Shown: positions 1 through 9,173, counted from the first letter of the stretch. The stretch: 64,000 nucleotides of DNA from CAVVEQ01 sp963747315 (GCA_963747315.1 CAVVEQ010000013.1:1038156-1102155); one strand, 5' to 3'. The notes: generated by a model from the letters alone, not told the origin. A program made the numbers and translations.

Positions 1-782
1 TCTGCCATCGTCATCTTATCCAGCCATTTTTCATCCGGTTTGCCATAATTCAGGGCAACTTTCTCAACAGCCGTGGAGATGAGCAGCAGGTCAGCTTTGA
101 TCAAACGAGCGAGCAGGCTGCTGGCAAAATCCTTGTCGATCACTGCGGCGGTCCCAACAAGTTCACCATTATCGCCTTCAATGACCGGAATGCCACCCCC
201 ACCAACGGTAACAACCACCGTACCGGAATCGATAAGCGCTTTGACGGACTCGAGTTCAACAACTTCCTCCGGTAAGGGAGAAGCCACAACCCGCCTCCAG
301 CCGCGCCCGGCATCCTCCACCACGCTCCAGCCCAGGTCCTTCTGGCGCTGTTTGGCATCGGCTTCATCCATAAAACCACCGATGGGTTTGCTGGGATTCT
401 GGAATGCCTTATCGTTCTTGTTTACCTTCACCTGGGTGACCACTGTGCAAACTGGTTTCTTGATCCCGCGGCGTTTGAATTCGTTCTGCAGGTTCTGCTG
501 CAATGAATACCCGATCGCGCCCTGCGAATCCGCTCCACAGACATCCAGCGGAACCTCATGCATACCTTCCACCTTGTGAGCGATCTCCGAACGGCGCAGG
601 ATGAAACCAACCTGCGGGCCGTTTCCGTGGCCAATGGCCACATCCCAGCCGGCTTCGATCATATCGGCGATATGAAAGGTGGATTCCTTTGCTGCCAGAT
701 ATTGGTCTTCCACAGTCTGGTGATTGTTATCCTTGATCAGCGAATTTCCGCCGATGGCTACAACTGCAACTTTTTTGGTCAT
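1..782 (-). CDS. arcC: Carbamate kinase (3' end beyond window)
   Basis: Catabolic carbamate kinase: carbamoyl phosphate + ADP gives ATP, ammonia and CO2 in the cytoplasm. I translated the minus strand from the ATG at 780-782, and 260 residues are visible before the window edge. The family usually has about 310, so roughly 50 C-terminal residues are missing. Hallmarks are AIGGNSL near residues 9-15, GHGNGPQVG at 51-59, GWRRVVASPLP near 175 and TVGGGGIPV near 205. It is the last visible gene of a minus-strand operon behind two carbamoyltransferases, so it probably harvests ATP from carbamoyl phosphate released from ureido compounds. The RBS is an AGGAG-like stretch just upstream. The family call is very secure; the pathway is inferred from context. 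Confidence 0.95.
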   Translation of the reverse strand, partial: MTKKVAVVAIGGNSLIKDNNHQTVEDQYLAAKESTFHIADMIEAGWDVAIGHGNGPQVGFILRRSEIAHKVEGMHEVPLDVCGADSQGAIGYSLQQNLQNEFKRRGIKKPVCTVVTQVKVNKNDKAFQNPSKPIGGFMDEADAKQRQKDLGWSVVEDAGRGWRRVVASPLPEEVVELESVKALIDSGTVVVTVGGGGIPVIEGDNGELVGTAAVIDKDFASSLLARLIKADLLLISTAVEKVALNYGKPDEKWLDKMTMA

Positions 783-804
783 TATTAATATTCTCCTTTA
801 ACAT

Positions 805-1785
805 TTATCCCATGGTCAAAGCCATCACCGCTTTTTGAGCGTGCAGGCGGTTTTCGGCTTCATCGTACACCACGGATTGAGGACCATCCATAACAGCGTC
901 GGTCACTTCGATATTCCGGTCGGCGGGCAGTGGATGCATATAGATGGCATCCTTCTTGGCCAACTTCATCCGGCGTTCGTCGGTGATCCAGCTTGAGTAT
1001 TTCTTGATGATCTCGGCACCCTCTTTTTCGTCGGGGGTGTGAACCATGGCACCCCAGGATTTGGCATAGATGATATCCGCATCCTTGAAAGCCTTGTCCA
1101 TGTCATCCACCACTTCAAAACCAACCCCGGCTTTCTTCGCTTCTGCCTCGGCCTGTTCCATGATCCCTGGCATCAGTTTGAACTCAGGCGGGTGGGCCAA
1201 AACAACATCCATGCCAAAACGCGGCATTTGCAGAATCAGGCTCTGCGGCACTGACATGGGTTTCTGGTAGGATGCGGCATACGCCCAGGAAACAACCATC
1301 TTCTTCTTGCGCAGGTCGCGGCCTTTCTTTTCCATGATCGTCATCAGGTCCGCTAGGCACTGGAAGGGATGGTAGATATCGCACTGCATGTTTAAAACTG
1401 GAACGCGGGAATGCTTGGCAACATTGTTGAGATAACCATTGCCCTCGCCCCAGGTGACATGCCGGATGGCGATGCCATCGAAATATCGACCGAAGATCTC
1501 GCCGATCTCTTTGGGGGTATCCCCATGGGAGATCTGGGTAGTCTTGGAATCGATGAAAGCGCCGTGACCGCCCAACTGGGCGATACCCGCCTCAAAAGAA
1601 CCGCGGGTGCGTGTGCTGCTGAAAAAGAACAGCATCGCTAGCACCTTATCGCGCAGGTAGGCATGCGGCTCATTGAGCGCGCGTTTGCGTTTCAGGTCAA
1701 AAGCCACATCCAGAACGGTTTCGACTTCTTCCTTGCTGAAATCGAGGTCGCCGATCAGGTCACGGCCGTGCAAATAGGTCTGCAT
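805..1785 (-). CDS. ygeW: YgeW-like carbamoyltransferase (ornithine carbamoyltransferase superfamily)
   Basis: 326 residues, a normal length for one transcarbamylase chain. The carbamoyl-phosphate motif SSTRTR is at 56-61 and HPFQ at 139-142. Where anabolic ornithine carbamoyltransferases have HCLP, this protein has HPLPADR at 284-290. The segment SWAYAASYQKPMSVPQ near 166-181 is typical of the knotted YgeW type, not of ArgF. YgeW-type genes sit in purine-degradation clusters of gut bacteria, and here too it lies beside carbamate kinase and adenine deaminase. It probably runs phosphorolysis of a ureido compound to an amine plus carbamoyl phosphate. The substrate cannot be read from sequence. 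A gap of 22 bases separates it from arcC, and the RBS is AGGAGG. Synthesis of citrulline (ArgF) is an alternative I consider unlikely. Confidence 0.85.
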   Translation of the reverse strand: MQTYLHGRDLIGDLDFSKEEVETVLDVAFDLKRKRALNEPHAYLRDKVLAMLFFFSSTRTRGSFEAGIAQLGGHGAFIDSKTTQISHGDTPKEIGEIFGRYFDGIAIRHVTWGEGNGYLNNVAKHSRVPVLNMQCDIYHPFQCLADLMTIMEKKGRDLRKKKMVVSWAYAASYQKPMSVPQSLILQMPRFGMDVVLAHPPEFKLMPGIMEQAEAEAKKAGVGFEVVDDMDKAFKDADIIYAKSWGAMVHTPDEKEGAEIIKKYSSWITDERRMKLAKKDAIYMHPLPADRNIEVTDAVMDGPQSVVYDEAENRLHAQKAVMALTMG

Positions 1786-1815
1786 TTTTCCTCCTTATGA
1801 ACTTTCTACCCAGGA

Positions 1816-2766
1816 TTATTCCATTGCGCCTAACACAAGCCCCAGCAGCGCCATGCGCATCACGACACCATTGAAGGCCTCCTGCCAGTAGCGCGACCAG
1901 CGGGTGATATCCACATCGGGCGGGATCTCGTCCATGCGCGGCAGGGAATGCAGCAGGATGGCATCCGATTTCGCCTTGCTGGAAAGCAGCTCCCGGGTGA
2001 TCTTGTAATTCGCGGGGGTCATACCGTGATCGCCGGCTTCCTGGCGGGATTGAGTGTAGTCCGGCTGGACCACCGGCTCAACCAGGATCACGTCTGCATC
2101 AGCAATTGCCTGTTCAACATGTTCGGCTTCGGTGAAATCCACACTGTAGGATTTCAGCTCGGCCTTGAACTCATCGGTCAGGCTCATCTCAGGCGGAGCA
2201 ACGAAGGTGATCGGGCAATCGAATTGTGAAAGCGCATAACCGAGAGAATGCATGGTACGCATGCGCATATCCCCAACTGCCAGCCAGCGCAGCCCGTCGA
2301 TGGTTCCACGTTCGGTCAGGACGGTGTAAAGATCGGTGAGGATTTGGGTGGGGTGTTCGCCCCAACCGTCGCCACCGTTAATGATCGGCACAGAAGCCCA
2401 CTTGGCGGCTTCGTGCGGCGCACCCTGTTGGAAGTGGCGCATCACGATCACATCCCCGTAGAACTCGAGCATCTTGACGGTATCCTTGATGCTCTCCTGG
2501 TACCAGTCACCGGCACGGGTCATCTTCGCATCGGAGAACCCGGTGACATGGCCACCCAGGCGGTGCATAGCGGCTTCGTGGGCCAGCCTGGTGCGGGTGG
2601 ATGGCTGGTAGAAAGCGGTCACCATGGTCTTCTCGGCGAGAAGATCACTGTTACGGCGGGATTTAGCGATGGGCGCCATCTCATCCGCAACTTCGAACAC
2701 ATGGAAGAACTCCTGGCGTTCGAATTCTTTTAGAGACAAAATATCACGACCTACAAAACTACGCAT
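1816..2766 (-). CDS. Aspartate carbamoyltransferase-like protein, probably catabolic
   Basis: 316 residues with PyrB-like landmarks: PSTRTR at 55-60, HPTQ at 138-141 and HSLPRMDEIPPDVD near 273-286 (PyrB has HPLPR). The loop that normally supplies Ser and Lys to the neighbouring active site is unlike PyrB: this stretch reads DAKMTRAGDWYQESIKDT (79-96). There is no pyrI or other pyrimidine-biosynthesis gene next to it. Instead it lies 30 bases upstream of the YgeW-like gene and just after a GntR regulator, in a purine-catabolism operon. I infer a degradative carbamoyltransferase for a ureido acid; a plain pyrimidine-biosynthetic PyrB is the alternative. An AAAGGAG RBS precedes the ATG. Confidence 0.82.
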   Translation of the reverse strand: MRSFVGRDILSLKEFERQEFFHVFEVADEMAPIAKSRRNSDLLAEKTMVTAFYQPSTRTRLAHEAAMHRLGGHVTGFSDAKMTRAGDWYQESIKDTVKMLEFYGDVIVMRHFQQGAPHEAAKWASVPIINGGDGWGEHPTQILTDLYTVLTERGTIDGLRWLAVGDMRMRTMHSLGYALSQFDCPITFVAPPEMSLTDEFKAELKSYSVDFTEAEHVEQAIADADVILVEPVVQPDYTQSRQEAGDHGMTPANYKITRELLSSKAKSDAILLHSLPRMDEIPPDVDITRWSRYWQEAFNGVVMRMALLGLVLGAME

Positions 2767-2822
2767 TTCACACTCCTTTTTAAATTGTTAGATTTGGATT
2801 CCGAACTTGCTTTGAAAGCTGG

Positions 2823-3572
2823 TTATTTCACTCCCTTCACCCGCCGCACCACATGGAAGCGGAAATAACCCGGCAGGAAGAAGCTGCTGGAATGATCCAC
2901 CAATTCCCCGCCGGCAGTGTACAACTTTGCTGTGAATTTCAATAAGACATCACCCCGCTGGATCTGCAACGCGCGGGCAATTTCAGAGGGTGCAGCCACT
3001 GCCTGGATCTCCGTTTTGGAATGATCCAGTTGCGACGTACCGCGTTTCAGCAGCCAATCGAGTACGGAACCGGTGAATCTTTCCTTCAAACCATTATCCG
3101 GCAGAATTTCCACCGGAAGCAGGTCAATCAAGAATGCCACAGGCCGTTCCTCCGCGTTAATGACTCTGGTTAGCCGCACCAGTGGCGTTCCGACTGGCCT
3201 GGTAAACATGTTGGACTGATCAATATCCGCATCAAGATGTTCGATATTGAGCATCCCCATCGAAACCTGTAAGCCCATCCTCGCAGCAATACTTTCAATG
3301 CTTTCTAAAACCTCAACGCCCGCATCGATGATTTGCTGGTGCCTGACCACAAAGGTGCCTACCCCCTGGCGGCGTCTGATCAAGCCCTGTTCTTCGAAAG
3401 CGCGCATCGCTTCACGCAATGTTGCGCGGGAAACGCCAAGCTGCTTGGCCAATTCCGGTTCAGAGGGCAACTTGCCGCCTGGTTGGACCTTCCCAATCAC
3501 GGTGGCCAGTTCACCCTGAAGGCGTTTGAACGGTTGCTCTTTTTTCGTTTTCTTGTCTTTTTGAATAGGCAT
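2823..3572 (-). CDS. GntR-family transcriptional regulator (HutC/UTRA type)
   Basis: 249 residues. An N-terminal winged HTH lies near 12-78, with GKLPSEPELAKQLGVSRATLREAMR as its recognisable core (starting near 33), then GTFVV closing the wing. The C-terminal part (about 95-245) matches the UTRA ligand-binding fold of the HutC group in length and pattern. It lies between adenine deaminase (16 bases upstream) and the aspartate carbamoyltransferase-like gene, so it very likely senses a purine-breakdown intermediate and controls this operon. The ligand is unknown. The start ATG lies in a context with weak Shine-Dalgarno pairing, suggesting translational coupling to the upstream gene. Confidence 0.88.
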   Translation of the reverse strand: MPIQKDKKTKKEQPFKRLQGELATVIGKVQPGGKLPSEPELAKQLGVSRATLREAMRAFEEQGLIRRRQGVGTFVVRHQQIIDAGVEVLESIESIAARMGLQVSMGMLNIEHLDADIDQSNMFTRPVGTPLVRLTRVINAEERPVAFLIDLLPVEILPDNGLKERFTGSVLDWLLKRGTSQLDHSKTEIQAVAAPSEIARALQIQRGDVLLKFTAKLYTAGGELVDHSSSFFLPGYFRFHVVRRVKGVK

Positions 3573-3587
3573 GATTCAAATAGTTCC

Positions 3588-5384
3588 TTATTCAACCGCC
3601 GGAGTAAAGGAGAACCTGGTGACATCCACCAATCCCAGGTCTGAAATCCGAAGCTCGGGAATAACCACCAATGCCAGCAGGCTGAGCTGCATGTTCGGGC
3701 TTTCCAGGTTGCAACCGCAGGTTTGAAATCCTTCCAATACCCCGGCAGCTTTCCGGGCAACTTCTTCTGCGGGTTGATTGGACATCAGCCCGGCAATTGG
3801 CAGCTCCACCTTGCCGATCACTTTGCCATCCCGGATGACAACCTGACCGCCACCGCATTCCGCGAGAGTGTTGGCAGCCAGAGCCATATTCAGTTCGTCT
3901 GTACCAGCAACGATCATATGGTGACTATCGTGCGCAACGGTTGTAGCCACAGCGCATTTACCCTTGAAGCCAAACCCCTGAACCAGCGCGGTCTGCACCC
4001 GGCCGGTGGATTTATGGCGCTCAACCAGGGCAATCTTGGCCAGGTCCCGGTCGGGGTCAACCAGGATCTCATCACCAGAGGCAGTTACCATGATTTTCAA
4101 GTGGCGGGTTGGTGCCTGGTTCTCAATCACACCAATTACATTGGCTGTGAGATGATCACGATCTGCACCTTCCGGTAAAACCAGTTTAAAATCTTTCGCT
4201 TTGAGCGGTCTTGGGAGATGCACCGACCCGCACGCCCAATCGGGATAATCACATGAAGGCATTTCGATGGAGATCTTCCCATTTTTCGCGATCAACTCGC
4301 CGCGGCAGAAGACCATTCCAGCCTGAAAATCCTCCAAGTCTTTCACCAGCAGGATATCCGCATACCGCCCGGGGGCGATCATACCCATGTTACGGCTGAC
4401 GCCGAAATATTCGGCTGTATTGATCGTCGCCATCTGGAGTGCGGTGATGGGCGGGATGCCAACGGAAATGGCGTGCCGTATGACCCGGTCCATGTGGCCT
4501 TCATCCACAAGCGTTTGGGAGTGAGAGTCATCCGTGCAGAGCAAAAATCGGCTCGAATTTAACCTCAGCTCTGTCACAGCCGCAGCTTGTGCTTGCACGT
4601 CCTTCCAACCTGATCCGAATCGCAGCATAACCCGCATCCCCTGTCGGGCACGCTCAATCGCATCCTCCAGCCGGGTGCCCTCGTGGTCATCCTGGGGTCC
4701 GCCGGCAATGTACCCGTGAAAGGGTAGCCCCAGATCGGTGGAGGCATAGTGTCCGCCAATTACCTTATCCGCCTGGCGGGTGATGGCCATTTCAGCATGC
4801 ATCTTGTCATCCCCGTTAAATACGCCGGGGAAATTCATCACCTCGCCCAACCCGATGATGCCAGGCCATGTCATTGCTTCAGCCACTTCGGTGGGTCCCA
4901 GGGTTTCCCCCGGGGTCTCCAGACCCGGCGCTGATGGCACGCAGGAAGGCATCTGAACGAATACCTGGATGGGTTGGTTCTGGGCTTCATCCACCATCAG
5001 GCGCACCCCACGCAATCCGAAGACATTAGCGATCTCATGCGGGTCAATGAACATGCCTGTGGTGCCGTGGGGGATCACCGCGCGGACAAATTCGGTTACC
5101 GTCAGCATGCCGGATTCAACATGCATATGGGCATCCAGCAGCCCGGGAACCAGGTATTGGCCGGCAGCCTCGATCACGCGTGTATTCTTGCCAATGGTAT
5201 GGCTGGCATCCGAGCCGACATAGGCGATGCGGTGCCCGAGGATGGCGATATCGGTGTGCGGCAGGATCTCACCGGATTGCACACAAACCCATTGCCCATC
5301 CCTGATGACGATATCTGCCGGTTGCCGTCCCATGGCGCAGGCCACCAAAGCGCGGGTATCCTTGTAGCCAAATCCATAGCTCAT
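3588..5384 (-). CDS. ade: Adenine deaminase
   Basis: 598 residues, the usual length of the amidohydrolase-superfamily adenine deaminase (adenine to hypoxanthine plus ammonia). The metal motif is LDAHMHVESGM at about 83-93, followed by HGTTGMFIDPHEIANVFG, which is diagnostic of Ade rather than of cytosine deaminase. Further along are GHYASTDLGLPFHGYIAGG, LCTDDSHS (metal Asp) and, near the C-terminus, VAHDSHHMIVAGT. It starts 3 bases after the stop of the upstream amidohydrolase gene, so the two are translated from one transcript. The protein feeds hypoxanthine into the purine degradation suggested by its neighbours. No truncation or frameshift is visible. Confidence 0.95.
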   Translation of the reverse strand: MSYGFGYKDTRALVACAMGRQPADIVIRDGQWVCVQSGEILPHTDIAILGHRIAYVGSDASHTIGKNTRVIEAAGQYLVPGLLDAHMHVESGMLTVTEFVRAVIPHGTTGMFIDPHEIANVFGLRGVRLMVDEAQNQPIQVFVQMPSCVPSAPGLETPGETLGPTEVAEAMTWPGIIGLGEVMNFPGVFNGDDKMHAEMAITRQADKVIGGHYASTDLGLPFHGYIAGGPQDDHEGTRLEDAIERARQGMRVMLRFGSGWKDVQAQAAAVTELRLNSSRFLLCTDDSHSQTLVDEGHMDRVIRHAISVGIPPITALQMATINTAEYFGVSRNMGMIAPGRYADILLVKDLEDFQAGMVFCRGELIAKNGKISIEMPSCDYPDWACGSVHLPRPLKAKDFKLVLPEGADRDHLTANVIGVIENQAPTRHLKIMVTASGDEILVDPDRDLAKIALVERHKSTGRVQTALVQGFGFKGKCAVATTVAHDSHHMIVAGTDELNMALAANTLAECGGGQVVIRDGKVIGKVELPIAGLMSNQPAEEVARKAAGVLEGFQTCGCNLESPNMQLSLLALVVIPELRISDLGLVDVTRFSFTPAVE

Positions 5385-5387
5385 GGG

Positions 5388-6774
5388 TTAACCTTCCAGC
5401 AGCCTTCGGGCTGCCGCGTTGTGCCGCTCAATATGGGTGGGTAGATCAAGTGTGGTAAGTTGACCCTCGCGGACGATGCACTTACCGCCGACAATGTTGT
5501 AGTCAACATTCACCGGGGAACAGAACAGCACGGCTGCTACCGGGTCGTGCAGCGCGCCGCTGAACTCCAGCCGGTTAAGGTTGATCGCAATCAGGTCGGC
5601 GCATTTGCCTTTCTCCAGGCTGCCAATATCCTCTCGTCCCAGCACCGCTGCCCCGCCTCGAGTGGCTAGATCCAGTGCCTCCCGGGCGGTGAGGATGGGC
5701 GGTGCGCCATCGCTGCTAAGGGATGCGCCTTCTATCCCAGCACGCAATCTCGCCAGCAGCATGGCCTGGCGGGCTTCCGCCAGCATGTGCGAGCCGTCGT
5801 TGCTTGCCGAGCCATCCACACCCAGGCCTAGTTTCACACCGGATTGCATGTACTCGCGTACCGGTGCGATCCCGGAGGCCAGGCGCATGTTGGAGGATGG
5901 GCAGTGAGCCACCCCGCAGCCGGTATTTTTATAGACCTGGATCTCTTCCCGGCCGACATGGACTGAATGAGCAAACCAGACGTCCTCCCCCACCCAATCC
6001 AGGCTCTGCATGTAGGCAACCGGTTTATGCCCGAATTGTTGCAGGCAAAAAGCATCTTCATCCTGAGTTTCCGCCAGATGCGTATGAAGATGCAAGCCGT
6101 GCTCGCGTGCCAAAAGGGCACTTTGGCGCATTAATTCACCAGTTACGCTGAAAGGTGAGCAGGGAGCCAGTACGATCTGCACCATCGCACCGGGATTCGG
6201 ATCATGGTAACGCTCGATCAGTCTCTGGCTATCTTTAAGGATGGCTTCTTCGCTATCCACAACGCTATCAGGAGGCAGCCCACCCTTACTCTCCCCCAGG
6301 CTCATCGAACCGCGGGATGCCTGGATGCGCACACCCATTTCCTGGGCGGCAGCGATCTCATCATCCAGTGAGGAGCCGTTGGGAAACAGGTACAGGTGAT
6401 CGGAAGCCGTGGTGCAACCGGAAAGGAGCCAGTTCCGCCAGGGCTGTTTTTGTCGAAACAAAGATATCCTCGGGGGTCATCCGCGCCCAGATCGGGTAGA
6501 GCGTTTTCAGCCAATTGAATAGATTGGAATTCTGAGCTGCCGGAACCGCACGAGTGAGGGTTTGATAAAAATGATGGTGGCAGTTGACCAATCCCGGCAA
6601 CACCAGGTGCCCGCTCAGATCAAGGATTTCATCGGCGGTGTCAGGCAGTTCCCCGCTGACCCCCACATGTTCGATGAATCCATCCCTGGCAAAAATACCA
6701 CCGCGGGGTATCTCCCGGCGGTGATCATCCATGGTTACAAGAATTGTTGCGTTTTTGATCAGAAGCGTGGACAT
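5388..6774 (-). CDS. 8-oxoguanine deaminase / hydroxyatrazine hydrolase-like amidohydrolase (frameshifted)
   Basis: Zinc amidohydrolase of the ATZ/TRZ group. I start it at ATG 6772-6774, because GGAAGG lies at the right distance upstream of MSTLLIKNAT. Metal motif NCHHHFYQTLTRA is near 64-76; downstream are THLAET, HCPSSNMRLASG and GLGVDGSASNDGSHM, the last typical of the 8-oxoguanine-deaminase branch. The frame breaks near 6429-6431: removing one G restores TALAELLLSGCTTASDH, giving about 461 residues. That makes a sequence error likelier than decay. It is the first gene of the operon ending in arcC and lies 3 bases before ade. Likely reaction: hydrolytic deamination of an oxidised purine. 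Guanine or another aminated heterocycle is possible. Confidence 0.85.
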
Positions 6775-6785
6775 GGGAATCCCTT

Positions 6786-6823
6786 CCAAAGAAAAACTCG
6801 AACGGATTTCTCTGTTCGAGTTT
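6786..6823 (-). terminator. Hairpin with T-rich tail behind folD
   Basis: A perfect 10-base inverted repeat (AAACTCGAAC at 6794-6803, GTTCGAGTTT at 6814-6823) has a 10-base loop. Read on the minus strand it is followed by TTCTTT, making a plausible intrinsic terminator for folD, which ends at 6877. It overlaps the promoter proposed for the next operon, so it could instead be an operator. Confidence 0.5.
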
Positions 6824-6847
6824 ACCGAATTCCAGTCAAAAAGTCAA
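6819..6847 (-). promoter_or_regulatory. Candidate promoter of the purine/ureide operon
   Basis: On the minus strand, TTGACT (6842-6847) and TAAACT (6819-6824) are separated by exactly 17 bases, close to the housekeeping sigma consensus. The -10 box lies inside the left arm of the inverted repeat at 6794-6823. A regulator binding that repeat would block this promoter. Confidence 0.5.
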
Positions 6848-6876
6848 TTGTCAGACAATACTGATTTTCCGTGTCG

Positions 6877-7755
6877 TCATTCATCCGCAAGTTTTGCTGC
6901 CTTCAGGGTGCTGCGCAGGAGCATGGCGATCGTCATTGGTCCAACCCCTCCGGGAACAGGCGTTATCGCAGATGCGACTTCCTTCACCTCATCGTATGCA
7001 ACATCCCCCACCAGCCGGTACCCGCGCGGGCGGGAAGCATCCTCCACACGATTGATGCCCACATCGATCACCACCGCCCCAGGTTTGACCCAATCCCCGC
7101 GCACCATTTCCGTGCGACCCACCGCCGCCACCAGGATATCCGCCGAGCGGGTGATCTCCTTCAGGTTCTTGGATTTTGAATGACAAAGGGTAATGGTCGC
7201 ATTCGCCCGGAGCAGAAGCAGTGCTACCGGCATTCCCACTATATTTGACCTCCCCAGAACCACAGCATTCATCCCTCCCAGGTTGGGTGTGTATTTATGC
7301 AGCAGGTACATCACCCCGGAGGGCGTGGCAGGCACGAAGAGCGGATCACGTCCCTTCTGCGCCAGGCGCCCGATATTTACCGGATGGAAGCCATCCACAT
7401 CCTTTTCTATCCGCACTGTGGAAAGTACTTTTTCCTCATCCAACCCGGAAGGCAAGGGTAATTGCACCAGGATCCCATGAACAGCCGGGTCATCGTTTAA
7501 TTTCTTGACCAGATCGACCACCTCGCCAAGCTTGGCGTTTTCAGGTAATTCATACCCGAAGGAAACGATACCCGCTTCCTGACAGGCTTTATGCTTAGAA
7601 CGGACGTAAACATGTGATGCGGGGTTTTCCCCCACCAGGACGGTTGCCAGCCCGGGCACCGGTTTTCCCGCCTGGATCCGCTCTTTTACTTCGGCTGCCA
7701 CTTCTCCGCGAATCTGCTCCGAGATCGCGGCACCATCAATCACAGTTGCTGTCAT
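6877..7755 (-). CDS. folD: Bifunctional methylenetetrahydrofolate dehydrogenase / cyclohydrolase
   Basis: 292 residues, the full FolD length. It converts 5,10-methylene-THF to 10-formyl-THF in the cytoplasm with NAD(P). Motifs: YVRSKHKACQEAGI with the catalytic Tyr and Lys near 50-56, GILVQLPLP near 94-102, KDVDGFHPVNIGRL near 118, VLGRSNIVGMP near 165 (nucleotide-binding Rossmann part) and TPVPGGVGPMTIAMLL near 265. It is transcribed away from the UDP-glucose dehydrogenase gene. The purine operon lies downstream on the same strand, separated by a hairpin. Supply of formyl-THF could link to purine metabolism, but folD is housekeeping and adjacency alone is weak evidence. Confidence 0.97.
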   Translation of the reverse strand: MTATVIDGAAISEQIRGEVAAEVKERIQAGKPVPGLATVLVGENPASHVYVRSKHKACQEAGIVSFGYELPENAKLGEVVDLVKKLNDDPAVHGILVQLPLPSGLDEEKVLSTVRIEKDVDGFHPVNIGRLAQKGRDPLFVPATPSGVMYLLHKYTPNLGGMNAVVLGRSNIVGMPVALLLLRANATITLCHSKSKNLKEITRSADILVAAVGRTEMVRGDWVKPGAVVIDVGINRVEDASRPRGYRLVGDVAYDEVKEVASAITPVPGGVGPMTIAMLLRSTLKAAKLADE

Positions 7756-7827
7756 GAGTAACCTCCAGAATTCAGGGTTGATTATAAACCTGACCCTTTA
7801 CGGAATTCACCATTTATTCCTTTAAGC

Positions 7828-7846
7828 TATAATTTCAAGAAAGGAA
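7828..7846 (+). promoter_or_regulatory. -10 element and RBS of UDP-glucose dehydrogenase
   Basis: TATAAT at 7828-7833 is preceded 16 bases upstream by TTCACC, a weak -35. AAGGAAA near 7840-7846 is a Shine-Dalgarno sequence for the ATG at 7854. The leader would be short, about 14 bases. Confidence 0.45.
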
Positions 7847-7853
7847 ACCACTT

Positions 7854-9173
7854 ATGAGCAATATTTGCGTCATCGGAACAGGATATGTCGGCCTGGTCAC
7901 TGGGGTTTGTTTCGCCGATCTCGGCAATCGCGTGGTCTGCCTGGACGTGGATCAGAAACGAATCGACGGCCTCAAGAATAATATCATGCCCATATATGAG
8001 CCCGGGTTGGAGCAGCTCACCATCCAAAATGTCAAAGCCGGGAGGCTCAGCTTTACCACCAATTACCACGCAGCGCTGGAAGGTATGGAATTCGCTTTCA
8101 TTGCCGTTGGTACCCCCTCGGGGGTGGAAGGCGAAGCCGACTTGCAATATATCCGCGCCGCGGCGGAATCCATCGCGGAAAATATCGATACCCCTATGAT
8201 CGTGGTCAATAAATCCACTGTTCCGGTGGGCACCGGTGACTGGGTGGCGGATGTGATCCGTAAAAAACGCGCCGGTAAAACCCTGGATTTTAAGGTTGTT
8301 TCCAACCCGGAGTTTTTGCGAGAGGGATCCGCAATCAATGATTTTATGAGCCCGGACCGCGTGGTGCTGGGTTCGATGGATAAGGGAGCAACCGAACAGG
8401 TTGCCCGCTTATATTCATCCCTGCGTTGCCCCATCCTCATCACGGACCTTCGAACCGCGGAGATGATCAAGTATGCCTCGAACGCCTTTCTGGCGACCCG
8501 TATCTCGTTTATTAATGAAATCGCAAACATGTGCGAGGAGATGGGCGCGGATGTTCGCGAGGTTGCCCAGGGCATGGGTTTGGATAAACGCATCGGGCAT
8601 GCCTTCCTAGATGCCGGGTTGGGTTGGGGAGGCAGCTGCTTCCCCAAAGATGTGAAAGCCCTGGAGCATATGGCCGTTCTAAATGGGACCCATCCGCAGC
8701 TACTCCAGGCAGTGATGGAAATCAACCGTAACCAACGTCGCCGTGCGGTGCTGAAATTGCGAAAGGCGCTGGGAGGCCTGAATGAAAAAGTAGTCGGTGT
8801 GCTCGGTCTTTCCTTCAAACCCAACACCGATGACGTCCGCGATGCCCCTGCCCTGGAGGTGATCCGCCTGCTGGAAAACGAAGGTGCGACGGTGAAGGTC
8901 TATGACCCCCAGGCAATGGAAGTAGCTGCGCCTTACATAAAGAAAGCAGTTTTTTGCGATGATCCTTATTGCGCGGTGACCGACGTAGATGCGCTCGTCC
9001 TGGCAACGGAGTGGAATGAGTTCAAGCAGCTTGATTTCCCCCGCATCCGCTCGCTCATGCGCAACCCTGTGATTCTGGATGGGCGTAATCTCTGGGATGG
9101 CGAAGCCCTGCGTGCGATGGGTTTTACCTATTTTGGGATCGGACGCGGTGTGACAGTGAACCCCAGGGACTGA
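7854..9173 (+). CDS. ugd: UDP-glucose/GDP-mannose 6-dehydrogenase family
   Basis: 439 residues, the normal length. It oxidises a nucleotide sugar to its uronic acid in two NAD-dependent steps, for capsule or exopolysaccharide precursors. The N-terminal Rossmann motif is GTGYVGLVTGVCFADLGN (7-24). The middle domain has VNKSTVPVGT and NPEFLREGSAINDF. The catalytic Cys is in GWGGSCFPKD near residue 262, and the C-terminal UDP-binding domain begins around 310 with GLSFKPNTDDVRDAP. It is followed by a strong terminator and convergent to the methylmalonyl-CoA epimerase gene, so it is monocistronic. UDP-glucose is the likeliest substrate, but the family also contains UDP-ManNAc and GDP-mannose enzymes. 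Confidence 0.93.
   Translation: MSNICVIGTGYVGLVTGVCFADLGNRVVCLDVDQKRIDGLKNNIMPIYEPGLEQLTIQNVKAGRLSFTTNYHAALEGMEFAFIAVGTPSGVEGEADLQYIRAAAESIAENIDTPMIVVNKSTVPVGTGDWVADVIRKKRAGKTLDFKVVSNPEFLREGSAINDFMSPDRVVLGSMDKGATEQVARLYSSLRCPILITDLRTAEMIKYASNAFLATRISFINEIANMCEEMGADVREVAQGMGLDKRIGHAFLDAGLGWGGSCFPKDVKALEHMAVLNGTHPQLLQAVMEINRNQRRRAVLKLRKALGGLNEKVVGVLGLSFKPNTDDVRDAPALEVIRLLENEGATVKVYDPQAMEVAAPYIKKAVFCDDPYCAVTDVDALVLATEWNEFKQLDFPRIRSLMRNPVILDGRNLWDGEALRAMGFTYFGIGRGVTVNPRD

Noticed and set aside
805..1785. ArgF, anabolic ornithine carbamoyltransferase
   Set aside because: HPLP replaces HCLP and the YgeW-specific segment is present; no other arginine genes nearby.
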